From: JAVBUP01 sp031555175 | Lineage (GTDB): Bacteria; Bacillota_I; Bacilli_A; Erysipelotrichales; Coprobacillaceae | Length of the DNA: 40,122 nt | Assembly: GCA_031555175.1 (NCBI GenBank) | Contig: JAVBUP010000067.1 | Span: forward strand, 1-40,122 | Reading direction: 5' to 3' | Shown here: positions 14,107-22,852 of the stretch, piece by piece | Numbering within the stretch: the stretch's first letter is position 1 | Layout of the letters: every line of letters starts with the position of its first letter | Translations under genes and position numbers: made by a program | The notes under the pieces: generated by a model | What the model saw: the letters and a program-made list of their open reading frames with translations, nothing else | What the model was told of the DNA's origin: nothing | The model's database searches: none

Positions 14107-15069
14107 ATGCAACAAGAAAAGTTAACGATTTTCGCTTTATCATCAAGTAAGAAATTAGCTGGTGCTATAGCTGGGGAGTTAGGAATTACATTAGGAGAAT
14201 CTGTTGTACATCACTTTGCTGATGGAGAAATACTAGTAGAAATTAAAGAATCAGTTCGTGGACAACACGTATATATCATTCAATCAACTTCAGCGCCAGT
14301 GTCTGAGAATTTAATGGAAGTGCTTATTATGGTTGATGCTCTTAAAAGAGCATCTGCAAAGGAAATTACAGTAGTTACGCCATACTTTGGTTATGCTAGA
14401 CAAGACCGTAAAGCTAAACCAAGACAACCAATCACTTCTAGATTAGTTGCAGATTTATTACAAGTAGCTGGTGTTCATCGTGTAGTTACAATTGATTTAC
14501 ATGCGGCTCAAATTCAAGGGTTCTTTAATGTTCCAATTGATGATATGACTGCTCTACCATTAATTGCTAGATATTTTAGAGAGAAACACTTAGACGATGT
14601 AACTGTAGTTTCGCCAGATCATGGTGGAGCAACTCGTGCAAGAAGACTAGCAGATGTATTAGGAGCGCCGATTGCGATTATTGATAAGAGAAGGCCAAAA
14701 CCAAATGTAGCTGAAGTTATGGGTATCATTGGTGAAATCAAAGATAGAAGATGTATCATGATTGATGACATGATTGATACTGGTGGAACTATCGTTGGTG
14801 GAGCAAAAGCCTTAATTGAAAAAGGAGCAATAGAAGTATATATTGCATGTACTCACCCTGTGTTCTCTGGAGAAGCAGTACAAAGATTATCGAATTCAGT
14901 TGCAACTGAAATAGTTGTTACAGATACAATTGAATTACCAGATGATAAGAAATTTGATAAATTAAGAATTGTTTCAGTATCTTCATTATTAGCACAAACA
15001 ATTAAGAATATTGAAGAAGCTAAACCAGTAAGTGATGTATTCAATTTATTCGATATACAAGAAATGTAA
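14107..15069 (+). CDS. prs: Ribose-phosphate pyrophosphokinase
   Basis: 320 residues. Key motifs are YFGYARQDRKAKPRQPITS (ATP loop), DLHAAQIQGFFNVPIDD (catalytic and metal site) and the PRPP loop IDDMIDTGGTI. It makes PRPP for nucleotide, His and Trp synthesis. The reading frame is open upstream into glmU, but the ATG after TAGGGGAATAAAA gives the conserved N-terminus (QEKLTIFALSSSKKLA). Operon with glmU, ended by a terminator. Confidence 0.97.
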   Translation: MQQEKLTIFALSSSKKLAGAIAGELGITLGESVVHHFADGEILVEIKESVRGQHVYIIQSTSAPVSENLMEVLIMVDALKRASAKEITVVTPYFGYARQDRKAKPRQPITSRLVADLLQVAGVHRVVTIDLHAAQIQGFFNVPIDDMTALPLIARYFREKHLDDVTVVSPDHGGATRARRLADVLGAPIAIIDKRRPKPNVAEVMGIIGEIKDRRCIMIDDMIDTGGTIVGGAKALIEKGAIEVYIACTHPVFSGEAVQRLSNSVATEIVVTDTIELPDDKKFDKLRIVSVSSLLAQTIKNIEEAKPVSDVFNLFDIQEM

Positions 15070-15070
15070 G

Positions 15071-15088
15071 AGGGCCATCGGCCCTTTT
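15071..15088 (+). terminator. Terminator of glmU-prs
   Basis: AGGGCC, loop atc, GGCCCT and TTT, one base after the prs stop. Confidence 0.85.
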
Positions 15089-15228
15089 AATTCAAATTAA
15101 ATCAGTTCAAGCATATATTTAATTGATTTTGATTTGTATGGCTACATTAATTATTTTTATTTTAAAAAATATGTATTATTACTTTTTAAACAATTAAAAA
15201 TTTATTATAATTTAGGTGGGTGATAATT

Positions 15229-16095
15229 ATGAATACATATATACTAGATAGTATAGTAAATTATATTGAAGAAAACCTTACTAATAATATTTCTCTTGAT
15301 GATATTGCTAAGGAATTTTTTATTTCAAAATATTATTTGTTACATGCTTTTAAGGGAATTACTGGAATGGGTATTCATGAATATATTAAAAAAAGACGCA
15401 TGTCTTTATCTATTAAGGATTTAATTAGTACAGATCAACAAATAACTTTTATCGCTAATAAATACAATATGAATGTTGAATCATATATTAAATCTTTTAA
15501 ACAAATGTCTGAAGTGTCTCCCTTAAAATATCGTAAAAATCCTTTTGATATAGAAATATATGAAAAATTCAATACGCAACTTGTTATAGATTTGAAGCAT
15601 GGAATGTTAGTAAAACCAACTACAAAACTTGTAACTGCATTTAATTTATATGGCTATAAACTTCGCATTCATACGCCTGATAATGTTATGAATTCGACAG
15701 CAATTAAAGCCGCAATTGATTTTGAGCGAAAAGTTAAGAATTTAAAAGAGTATATCGGGTTATCATATTTCACTGACAATTCCGCTGAATATTTTAACTA
15801 CTATACAGCAGCGAGGATTCGCTATCTTGAAGATATGGAAGAGGTAAGTATTCCAACTAATTGTTATGCTGTTTTTAAATATATTGGTTTGCATGCTCTT
15901 GAGGACTTAAAAGTTACTGATTTGGTTGAACTTAGGGTCGATGCCTTTAAGCATTGGTTCCCAACAGCAAGCATTACTAATATTATTAATTATTATTATT
16001 TTGAACAAGTAGATTTATCAAAGTGTAGTGAAGACTATTGTGAATTATATTTATACTGTCCAATTGACAATGAACTAGCAAAGCAGTTAATATAA
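15229..16095 (+). CDS. AraC-family regulator with GyrI-like effector domain
   Basis: 288 residues. Residues about 1-105 hold two AraC helix-turn-helix units (ISLDDIAKEFFISKYYLLHAFK; ITFIANKYNMNVESYIKSFK, then SPLKYR). Residues about 125-288 resemble the GyrI/Rob C-terminal effector domain (TTKLVTAFNLYGYKLRIH; CYAVFKYIGLHALEDLKVTD; a C-terminal YLYCPID). Such Rob-type regulators bind hydrophobic ligands through the GyrI domain and often govern transporters. A GTG three codons earlier overlaps AGGTGG, so the ATG is the start. The flanking genes give no obvious target. Confidence 0.88.
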   Translation: MNTYILDSIVNYIEENLTNNISLDDIAKEFFISKYYLLHAFKGITGMGIHEYIKKRRMSLSIKDLISTDQQITFIANKYNMNVESYIKSFKQMSEVSPLKYRKNPFDIEIYEKFNTQLVIDLKHGMLVKPTTKLVTAFNLYGYKLRIHTPDNVMNSTAIKAAIDFERKVKNLKEYIGLSYFTDNSAEYFNYYTAARIRYLEDMEEVSIPTNCYAVFKYIGLHALEDLKVTDLVELRVDAFKHWFPTASITNIINYYYFEQVDLSKCSEDYCELYLYCPIDNELAKQLI

Positions 16096-16127
16096 AAAGT
16101 ATGGAATATTAATTTCCATACTTTTTA
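16094..16127 (+). terminator. Terminator of the AraC-family gene
   Basis: A 13-bp stem AAAAAGTATGGAA with TTCCATACTTTTT around loop tattaat. It is A- and T-flanked, so it may work in both directions and also end the leftward LytTR transcript. Confidence 0.9.
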
Positions 16128-16215
16128 CTTACTCATTATTTTTTATTTAAGATTTTTGTTTCAAATGATCGACCTAATGGTAGAGTATAATTATAACGTT
16201 GTCCCATAACATAAA

Positions 16216-16872
16216 TCACTTCAAATCAAGTGATTTTTCTTTTACTTTCGCTTTATATAATCTTCCAATAGGAAGCTCTTTATTATTATCCAAAATTATC
16301 GTTGATCCTTTTATCGCTTTCACGTGTTTAATGTTAACAATAAATGAACGATGAATTTGTATGAATAATTCACTACCGAGTTCTTTTAACAACTTGGCAA
16401 TATTTGATCGAATTTGAATACTACTATTTAAAGTATAAATAAATTGATAATGATCTAATGCTTCTATATATTTAATATTGTTTCTATCCAGAGAAACAAA
16501 TGTTTTATTATTACTGATTGCAGTAATATTACTCTTTTGATTTATAAATGTCGATAGTCTACTTTTTAGTATTTCAATATCATTGTCTATATTATTCAAT
16601 CTGATGAAATGAATAGGGAACAGACATAATGCATCAAATACTAGCTCATCATTATTGCTAACACAAATAAATTGATAGTTTTGATGCTGTTGCTTTAGAG
16701 GTAAGTAAGAATAGATGTCTTGGTTTGAATTGAGATTAATAAATAAATATGCTTCAGAAATGGATCTATCAATACTTGATAGAATATTAACAGGAATATC
16801 TATATCAGTAAATAATTCTTTAATCTTGTCTTGTAGGTTAAGACTTATTTGATCGAAATATATATTAACCAT
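16216..16872 (-). CDS. LytTR DNA-binding regulator with degenerate receiver
   Basis: 218 residues. The C-terminal LytTR domain (about 118-218) is clear: FVSLDRNNIKYIEALDHYQF, LGSELFIQIHRSFIVNIKHV, LPIGRLYKAKV. The N-terminal part has receiver-like length and strand pattern but lacks the acidic pair at the start (MVNIYFDQ), the phospho-Asp (AYLFINLN in place of xxDI), and the conserved Lys (FPIHFIRLN). It is therefore probably not phosphorylated. The ATG at 16872 overlaps the upstream membrane gene by 8 bases and has AAGAAGG before it; an earlier ATG at 16893 is less likely. The overlap suggests the two proteins function together. Confidence 0.85.
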   Translation of the reverse strand: MVNIYFDQISLNLQDKIKELFTDIDIPVNILSSIDRSISEAYLFINLNSNQDIYSYLPLKQQHQNYQFICVSNNDELVFDALCLFPIHFIRLNNIDNDIEILKSRLSTFINQKSNITAISNNKTFVSLDRNNIKYIEALDHYQFIYTLNSSIQIRSNIAKLLKELGSELFIQIHRSFIVNIKHVKAIKGSTIILDNNKELPIGRLYKAKVKEKSLDLK

Positions 16873-17488
16873 TTTTACTAGCCTTCTTGACATATTTTTG
16901 TTCGTATACAGATTGTAGATGAGATACTAAGTTATTGCTTCTGATAGCATTTATAATTGAAAATGGATCAACCAAATTAACATCATTAATTTTGCAAGCT
17001 TCCTCTAAAGCTTCAAAGAATAGACCACTATCTTTATCAGGGATAGCGCTAATAGAAAAACTAGAGCCATCTTTTAAAATGAAATCACAGTAGACATTAT
17101 GAGTCGTAGTCCAGAGAGGACCAATGATACTTGAGAACTTAACTAAAATATATGAAACATCTTTAAAATAAATCTTTGCAGCAGTAACATCACTAGTTGA
17201 TCCTGTAACTGTGTTCCTAGCATCAAATTCATAATAAGTAGAAGTTATAGTCCAAAAAGAGCGTTCTTTCCAATCTTTTCTAAGAAAAGCTACATGCATA
17301 ATAACCCAATGTATCGCTAACATCGCTGAAGGCATAAGTGCATAAAGTAGGTTAGGATTATTAAGCATTACAAACTCATAGCAATAATAGCCTAGAAAAA
17401 TGTATAGCGCGGTGGCTATAAAAGAAGAAAGCGCTAAATAGATTTTTGACTTCTTCTTCTTGGCATAGTGAAATAATTTATCTTCCAT
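16865..17488 (-). CDS. Membrane protein paired with the LytTR regulator
   Basis: 207 residues. There is a short basic cytoplasmic start (MEDKLFHYAKKKKSKI), two transmembrane helices (about 19-40 and 45-68), and a soluble C-terminal domain with a PH-like strand pattern (STYYEFDARNTVTGST, IYFKDVSYILVKFS, VYCDFILKDGSSFSISAIPD) plus a terminal helix. I recognise no named family. The frame is open 16 codons upstream, but AGGAGGTG sits 7 bases before the chosen ATG. It overlaps the regulator gene, recalling LytTR regulatory systems in which a membrane protein restrains the regulator. That role is inference. Confidence 0.75.
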   Translation of the reverse strand: MEDKLFHYAKKKKSKIYLALSSFIATALYIFLGYYCYEFVMLNNPNLLYALMPSAMLAIHWVIMHVAFLRKDWKERSFWTITSTYYEFDARNTVTGSTSDVTAAKIYFKDVSYILVKFSSIIGPLWTTTHNVYCDFILKDGSSFSISAIPDKDSGLFFEALEEACKINDVNLVDPFSIINAIRSNNLVSHLQSVYEQKYVKKASKNG

Positions 17489-17573
17489 TACAACACCTCC
17501 TATAATTATATTATAGATATTAATGGTATAATACAATGATTATTCGCATAACACTTAAAAATTGTCGTAAACA

Positions 17574-17602
17574 ACAAAAAATAATACTTATTAAGTATTA
17601 TT
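17574..17602 (-). terminator. Terminator of the padR-DUF2812 operon
   Basis: AATAATACTT, loop, AAGTATTATT with TTTTTTG following on the minus strand. The stem includes the DUF2812 stop codon. It separates this operon from the LytTR pair. Confidence 0.85.
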
Positions 17603-18152
17603 CATGAATATCTTTATCTTTGGAAAGTTGTTTAATATGTTGACGCATAGAGTGTCCTACCTTTAAGAATCTAACTCCAAACCCGATAAGTAACAAGGCT
17701 AATGAAAATCTAAAAATTGAGAAGTACCCCTCTGTTGCATGCCATCTTAATGCCCCAAACAGATTCGATAACCCAATACAGAGTTCCATAATTGCTAGAC
17801 CTGTCCAAAAGTTATTAACTTTTTTATAATAGGCAATCTTGGAATTGGTATCACTATATATTTCAAATTCTCCATATTGACGTTTTCTTCTGAAATAAGC
17901 CCATCTACCATATGAGGCAATGTGCTCAATATTGCTTTCTTTTAAGAACTGTAAATAGTCATCATTTTTTCTACTATTCCAGTTGTGATCTAATAATTCA
18001 ATACGGTAAATATATTCTTGTGGTTCACATTCAATAAATACATAACGACACCATGTATAGTCTACTAAGGCATAACCATTATTGCACATCTTATTTAACC
18101 ATAATTCTTCCTTTTCAAAATCTTGATAAAACTTCCAAATTACTTTCTTCAC
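17598..18152 (-). CDS. DUF2812 membrane protein
   Basis: 184 residues. The N-terminal soluble DUF2812 part shows FYQDFEKEELWLNKMCNNGY and YRIELLDHN, then GRWAYFRRK. Two C-terminal transmembrane helices follow (about 113-135 and 145-162). The start is GTG; its TAGTG overlap with the PadR stop and the strong GGGGGG before it indicate translational coupling. PadR plus DUF2812 is a common pairing in Bacillota, where the membrane protein is the regulator's likely target. Molecular function is unknown. Confidence 0.88.
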   Translation of the reverse strand: MKKVIWKFYQDFEKEELWLNKMCNNGYALVDYTWCRYVFIECEPQEYIYRIELLDHNWNSRKNDDYLQFLKESNIEHIASYGRWAYFRRKRQYGEFEIYSDTNSKIAYYKKVNNFWTGLAIMELCIGLSNLFGALRWHATEGYFSIFRFSLALLLIGFGVRFLKVGHSMRQHIKQLSKDKDIHE

Positions 18153-18472
18153 TAGATGTCCCCCCCAACTATTCTCTTACCATTTTCTAATAGTTCTGAT
18201 AAACGTCTGACTTCTATATCGACAATCTGCTTTCCAAGAGCTGTAATCGCATAATCTTTTTTCTTATCAGAGTAGCTTTCAACCCCAATAATCCATTGTT
18301 TATCAATCATAGTATTTAGTGCACCATATAAAGTACCAGGGCCTAAGTTAACACGCCCTTTGCTTAACTCATTAATTCTTTGCATCATTGCATAACCATG
18401 TAATGGTTCATGATATATCGATAAAAGTATATAATATACTGCCTCAGTTAGAGCTGTTTTGTTATCTGACAT
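18152..18472 (-). CDS. PadR-family transcriptional regulator
   Basis: 106 residues, the short PadR-s2 type. The winged helix is clear: LTEAVYYILLSIYHEPLHGYAMMQRINELS, GPGTLYGALNTMIDKQWI and KKKDYAITALGK, with a short C-terminal dimerisation helix. GGAGGTAATT precedes the start. It is the first gene of the operon with DUF2812. Two palindromes lie in its own promoter, so it is very probably an autorepressor. Confidence 0.93.
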   Translation of the reverse strand: MSDNKTALTEAVYYILLSIYHEPLHGYAMMQRINELSKGRVNLGPGTLYGALNTMIDKQWIIGVESYSDKKKDYAITALGKQIVDIEVRRLSELLENGKRIVGGDI

Positions 18473-18493
18473 AATTACCTCCTAATACGCATA

Positions 18494-18547
18494 CCGATAT
18501 ATCGGCCGCCGTAATATCATTATATCGGTAGCCGATACAAAAGTCAA
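18494..18547 (-). promoter_or_regulatory. padR promoter with embedded operators
   Basis: On the minus strand TTGACT (18547-18542), a 17-bp spacer and TATAAT (18524-18519) make a near-ideal promoter. The dyad TATCGG-cta-CCGATA (18537-18523) lies across the spacer and -10. A second palindrome, CCGATATATCGG (18494-18505), lies just after the start point. The shared half-site CCGATA suggests two sites for PadR, blocking polymerase binding and escape. Confidence 0.85.
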
Positions 18548-18689
18548 TGGTTAAAAATAAAGATTTATAATATTTAAATGGCATATTTTAATAAAAAATG
18601 TAAATAACACGCTCACAATCAATAAAAAAATTATACATCAGTGCAATGTTGTGCTATAATAAAAAAGTTGTAAGAAAGAAGGGGAAAAT

Positions 18690-20513
18690 ATGGATATTAG
18701 AAATATCGCAATTATCGCCCATGTAGACCATGGAAAAACTACGTTAGTAGATCAATTATTAAAACAATCAGGTACTTTCAGAGAAAATGAAAAGACTAAT
18801 GATAGAATGATGGATAGCAATGACATTGAAAGAGAAAGAGGAATAACAATCCTTGCAAAAAATACAGCTATTCAATATAAAGATACTCGTATCAATATTA
18901 TGGATACTCCAGGCCATGCGGATTTTGGTGGAGAAGTAGAAAGAATCATGAAAATGGTGGATGGCGTGTTATTAGTTGTTGATGCGTATGAAGGAACAAT
19001 GCCTCAAACTAGATTCGTATTAAAAAAAGCTTTAGAAGCAAAAGTAAAACCATTAGTAGTTATCAATAAAGTTGATAGACCAATGGCTAGAGTAAAGGAA
19101 GTTCTTGATGAAGTATTAGAATTATTTATGGAGTTAGGTGCTGAGGATGAGCAATTGGATTTTCCAGTTGTATATGCATCAGCATTACAAGGAACTAGTT
19201 CATTGAGTCCAGAATTAAGTACACAAGTAGATAATATGGATTGCGTTTATGAAACAATTATTAAAGAAGTGCCTGCTCCAAATATGGATAAGGACTCAAG
19301 TCTACAGTTTCAACCAGCTCTATTAGATTATAATAGCTTTGTTGGAAGAATTGGAATTGGTAAGGTTACAAGAGGGACTATTAAGTTAAATGAAATGGTT
19401 TCATGTATTAGAAATGATGGAACAGTAAAACAATTCCGTATTCAAAAACTTTATGGCTTCTTAGGATTAAATAAAGTAGAAGTTGAAGAAGCATATGCGG
19501 GGGATATTGTTGCTATTGCTGGATTAGCTGATATTAATGTTGGAGAAACAATTTGTAATGTTGGAGCTGAAGAAGCATTGCCAACACTACGCATTGATGA
19601 GCCAACTATTCAAATGGTATTTGGTACAAATACTTCTCCATTTGCTGGACAAGAAGGTAAGTTTGTAACTGCAAGTAAGATTGAAGAGCGCTTATTTAAG
19701 GAAGTACAAAGAGATGTTTCCCTAAAAGTTGAACGTATTCCTAATAGTGAAGAATGGATAGTATCTGGGCGTGGTGAATTACATTTATCAATACTAATCG
19801 AAAATATGCGACGTGAATGGTTTGAACTTCAAGTTTCTAAGCCTAAAATTATTATCAGGGAGATCGATGGTGAACAATGTGAGCCATATGAAGAAGTTCA
19901 AGTAGATGCGCCAGAGGACACGATTGGTTCAGTAATAGAGTCATTAGGATTTAGACGTGGAAACATGGAGTCAATGATTCAAATTGAAAATCAAGTTAGA
20001 GTTACATATACAATTCCATCACGTGGACTAATTGGCTTCATGACTAACTTTTTGACAATGACAAAAGGTTATGGAATGATAAATCATAGTTTCTTAGAAT
20101 ATCGTCCAATGGAGGGTGCTGCGGTTGGTGAGAGAAAAATCGGAGTTCTAGTTTCTATTGAAGGTGGGAAAGCAACCGCTTATTCACTTGGAGGATTAGA
20201 AGATAGAGGAACAATGTTCATCTATCCTGGAACAGATGTGTATGAGGGTATGATTGTTGGGGAGTGTAGTAGAGATGATGATATGGCTATCAATGTCTCA
20301 AAAGCAAAACAACAGTCAAACACACGTTCTGCTGGTAAAGACACGACAGTTGTGTTGAAACAACCTCGTCAATTAAGTTTAGAAGCATGCTTAGACTATA
20401 TCAATGATGATGAATTAGTAGAAGTTACTCCAACTAGCATTCGTATGAGAAAGAAAATTCTTAATACTGACCAAAGAAAGAAATGGGATGCAAGGGAAAA
20501 GAATAAATATTAG
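18690..20513 (+). CDS. typA: Ribosome-associated GTPase TypA/BipA
   Basis: 607 residues, full length. The GTPase motifs are AHVDHGKTTL, RGITILAKN, MDTPGHADF and VINKVDRP. EF-G-like domains follow and a BipA-specific C-terminal domain ends about residue 600 (RGLIGFMTNFLTMTKGYG; ARSAGKD-like loop; TPTSIRMRKKIL). It acts in ribosome assembly and stress adaptation, especially at low temperature. A TATAAT (18651-18656) lies upstream. AAGGGGAAAAT precedes the start. It is a single gene ended by its own terminator. Confidence 0.97.
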   Translation: MDIRNIAIIAHVDHGKTTLVDQLLKQSGTFRENEKTNDRMMDSNDIERERGITILAKNTAIQYKDTRINIMDTPGHADFGGEVERIMKMVDGVLLVVDAYEGTMPQTRFVLKKALEAKVKPLVVINKVDRPMARVKEVLDEVLELFMELGAEDEQLDFPVVYASALQGTSSLSPELSTQVDNMDCVYETIIKEVPAPNMDKDSSLQFQPALLDYNSFVGRIGIGKVTRGTIKLNEMVSCIRNDGTVKQFRIQKLYGFLGLNKVEVEEAYAGDIVAIAGLADINVGETICNVGAEEALPTLRIDEPTIQMVFGTNTSPFAGQEGKFVTASKIEERLFKEVQRDVSLKVERIPNSEEWIVSGRGELHLSILIENMRREWFELQVSKPKIIIREIDGEQCEPYEEVQVDAPEDTIGSVIESLGFRRGNMESMIQIENQVRVTYTIPSRGLIGFMTNFLTMTKGYGMINHSFLEYRPMEGAAVGERKIGVLVSIEGGKATAYSLGGLEDRGTMFIYPGTDVYEGMIVGECSRDDDMAINVSKAKQQSNTRSAGKDTTVVLKQPRQLSLEACLDYINDDELVEVTPTSIRMRKKILNTDQRKKWDAREKNKY

Positions 20514-20537
20514 AATACAGTAATGTATTCTTTTTTA
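20512..20537 (+). terminator. Terminator of typA
   Basis: AGAATACA, loop gtaa, TGTATTCT and five further T, beginning within the stop codon. Confidence 0.9.
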
Positions 20538-20624
20538 TAAACAATGTCTAAACAATAAGCCAATAAATTGACTTAAAAGACTGTTTATAGTAAAGTTTTG
20601 TATGTAATATCCGGAGGTGATTTT

Positions 20625-21683
20625 ATGGGAGATATCGGTTATTTATTTTTTGTATATCTAGCATTTAGTGGATTATTAAAATTATATATGGCAAAGAAAG
20701 TTGCTAGACGAGCTATACTGGTGCATGACACTACATATTTCATGAATATTGGGGATGATTTTACGTATAAACGTACAACATCTACACTTCTTATCCTTGC
20801 TGTAGTATTTTTACTTACAAGTAAAATAGCATTTGGTGTAAATATGATTATTTGGTTGTTGATATTTGTATCATTTGGAATGATTATTGATATATTGTCA
20901 GATTATATAGTGTGGTCATATTTGAAAAGAAAATATGGCAATGTAAAAGTTCATTACTTAAATGTTACTAATACAATTCAAGATATGATTAACAAACTTC
21001 CCTATGATGAAGTAGTTTCTATTGAAGTAGATGATTTTGATGATAAACAGATTGTGAATGATAATGTTGTACAAGGTGATAACTTATTATCAATGTCGCA
21101 AGATTCAGGAGAATTTGTGAAAAATATTGATAAACCCGGAAAATCGATTTTAATTGATAGGTTTGTAGATGAGGCAATAGATAATTGCAAAGATACTATT
21201 GTTGAGGTTAAGAACCTTACTCAAAGTGGGTTGTTACCAGTAAATGAGAATTCTATAGACATAGTCCTTTGTAGAGAAACAAATTTTCTGACTCATGATG
21301 TATTTAGAGTTCTAAAAAGCGATGGTAAGTTTGTATTAATCCAAAATGCTGGTCAGCATGCCAAAGAATTAATAGGATTATATTACCCGATTGGTATGGA
21401 TATGGGATGGAATTTAGAAAGATGTTCTCAAGTGTTAGTTTCTGAACATTTTGAGATTTTAGAAAAACAAGAAAAATCGTCAACAATTCGCTTTACGAAT
21501 ATGATGACATTACTTAACTTTGCTGTGCATCATGGCTTAGTGCATCTACCTTTAGAAGCTAAAAACCATATGCCTAGATTAACATATATATATGATGCAA
21601 TCGAGAAACATGGTTTCTATGATTTAACTATTAGTAGGTTTTATATAGTAGCTAGAAAAGGCTCTTTAAAAGTGGATGCATAA
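20625..21683 (+). CDS. Membrane protein with a degenerate methyltransferase-like domain
   Basis: 352 residues. There are three predicted transmembrane helices in the first 95 residues. After a linker (about 100-180, acidic) a C-terminal region resembles the second half of a class I methyltransferase: LPVNENSIDIVLCRE and then FRVLKSDGKFVLIQ, the usual post-II and motif III pattern. The glycine-rich SAM-binding motif I (xDxGxGxG) is not visible; ILIDRFVDEAIDNC stands roughly where it should be. So catalysis is doubtful. GGAGGTGATTTT gives the start; an ATG 27 bases upstream is ignored. It is monocistronic. No specific family name can be given. Confidence 0.7.
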   Translation: MGDIGYLFFVYLAFSGLLKLYMAKKVARRAILVHDTTYFMNIGDDFTYKRTTSTLLILAVVFLLTSKIAFGVNMIIWLLIFVSFGMIIDILSDYIVWSYLKRKYGNVKVHYLNVTNTIQDMINKLPYDEVVSIEVDDFDDKQIVNDNVVQGDNLLSMSQDSGEFVKNIDKPGKSILIDRFVDEAIDNCKDTIVEVKNLTQSGLLPVNENSIDIVLCRETNFLTHDVFRVLKSDGKFVLIQNAGQHAKELIGLYYPIGMDMGWNLERCSQVLVSEHFEILEKQEKSSTIRFTNMMTLLNFAVHHGLVHLPLEAKNHMPRLTYIYDAIEKHGFYDLTISRFYIVARKGSLKVDA

Positions 21684-21694
21684 TCCACTTTTTA
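21668..21694 (+). terminator. Terminator of the methyltransferase-like gene
   Basis: AAAAGTGGAT, loop gcata, ATCCACTTTT and more T. The stop codon is in the hairpin. Confidence 0.9.
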
Positions 21695-21762
21695 TTTATA
21701 GTACAGAATGATTGTTGTGTTAGATATCAAATGGTGATATACTTTTGTTACGAGGTGGTAGC

Positions 21763-22356
21763 ATGAACAAAAGTAAAGAAATAAATAAAATATTAATATC
21801 ATTTATGCTTATATTCAGTCTTGTAGCATGTTCAAAAGATAAAGAAGTGGTCGACTATATAAGAATAGAAGATTTAGATATTATATATACTCATTCGATA
21901 ATTGGTGCAGAGTTTGTCTATGCGTATGATAAATCAGCAAGCTGTGGTGAGAATAAGTATCCATCAAGTATTTTCAAATTGATAGAACCTGGAAAGTATA
22001 AATCACATATTTCATACATCGATGGAATAGAACCATATGCACTAATTTGGACAGATGATACAGTCACACTCTTTCATGATGGTGGTGCAACGCAATATGA
22101 TTTGAATGATTCTAAAAATGTAAGAAGATCTGCATTAATCAGTGGAGAACCAAATAATAAAATCTTGGGTTATGATAGTGAGTGGATATACATAAGTAGA
22201 ATAATGAATTTTCAAAGTAGTTGGTATACTAAGTATAGACTTTCTACAAATCTGTTGATTTATGAAGAAGTTGGAAATTCCTTTGAACTACCTGCTCAGT
22301 TGAAGTACCCACTTTCTATAATACCTAAATATGGTGGAGGATGCTATAGAGGTTAA
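21763..22356 (+). CDS. Lipoprotein of unknown function
   Basis: 197 residues with a lipoprotein signal: MNKSKEINKILISFMLIFSL then VAC, lipidated Cys23. The mature part is rich in aromatic residues and turns (VYAYDKSASCGENKYPSSIF, LFHDGGATQYDLNDS, GYDSEWIYISR), recalling extracytoplasmic beta-repeat proteins, but no family is recognised. It has two further cysteines (in SCGE and GCYRG), possibly a disulfide. GAGGTGG precedes the chosen ATG; the frame is open six codons further up. It lies between terminators, so it is probably expressed alone. Confidence 0.7.
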   Translation: MNKSKEINKILISFMLIFSLVACSKDKEVVDYIRIEDLDIIYTHSIIGAEFVYAYDKSASCGENKYPSSIFKLIEPGKYKSHISYIDGIEPYALIWTDDTVTLFHDGGATQYDLNDSKNVRRSALISGEPNNKILGYDSEWIYISRIMNFQSSWYTKYRLSTNLLIYEEVGNSFELPAQLKYPLSIIPKYGGGCYRG

Positions 22357-22445
22357 TTAAAGCATCAATATTTAATGATATTTGCGTAGCAAATTAAACA
22401 GTGCTATAATATTAGACAATATTATAACCATTAAGGGGGGCGCAT

Positions 22446-22814
22446 ATGTTAGGAAGTACAAAAGTTAAAGCTTTAATAAAATTAATTATTATTATATTAA
22501 TGATTTTCTTAAGTAATGTATTAAATGATTTTTTGTTAGAAAAAGCTTTAGCAAATCAGTTAGACACTCTTACCGGGTTTAGATTAGTAGTTATTTTCTC
22601 GATATTATTTGGAGCAGCCCTCGGGTGGTCACCATACCAAAAGTTCTTTATAAAGAAACATTTAGTTGTGAAAGTAATATTAATATGCTTAATTATATTA
22701 TTAATTCAATATAATTGGATTCATAATATTATGTTATCTGCTAATTTAGATATAAATTTTGATTTTTTATTAATAGCTTGCGGATTTGGGTTAATGCGTA
22801 GTAATTATAATTAA
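22446..22814 (+). CDS. Small integral membrane protein of unknown function
   Basis: 122 residues, mostly hydrophobic, with about four membrane segments (about 11-30, 45-63, 75-92, 100-116) and a short charged start (MLGSTKVKALIK). It has an unusually G-rich ribosome binding site (AAGGGGGG). A TATAAT lies about 40 bases upstream. No family recognised. Convergent with the next gene, sharing a terminator. Confidence 0.65.
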   Translation: MLGSTKVKALIKLIIIILMIFLSNVLNDFLLEKALANQLDTLTGFRLVVIFSILFGAALGWSPYQKFFIKKHLVVKVILICLIILLIQYNWIHNIMLSANLDINFDFLLIACGFGLMRSNYN

Positions 22815-22820
22815 GATAAA

Positions 22821-22851
22821 AAAAGATATGGAATTTCCTTCCATATCTTTT
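22821..22851. terminator. Bidirectional terminator between convergent genes
   Basis: AAAAGATATGGAA, loop tttcc, TTCCATATCTTTT: a 13-bp perfect stem with A run and T run, serving both the plus-strand gene ending at 22814 and the minus-strand gene ending at 22853. Confidence 0.9.
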
Positions 22852-22852
22852 A

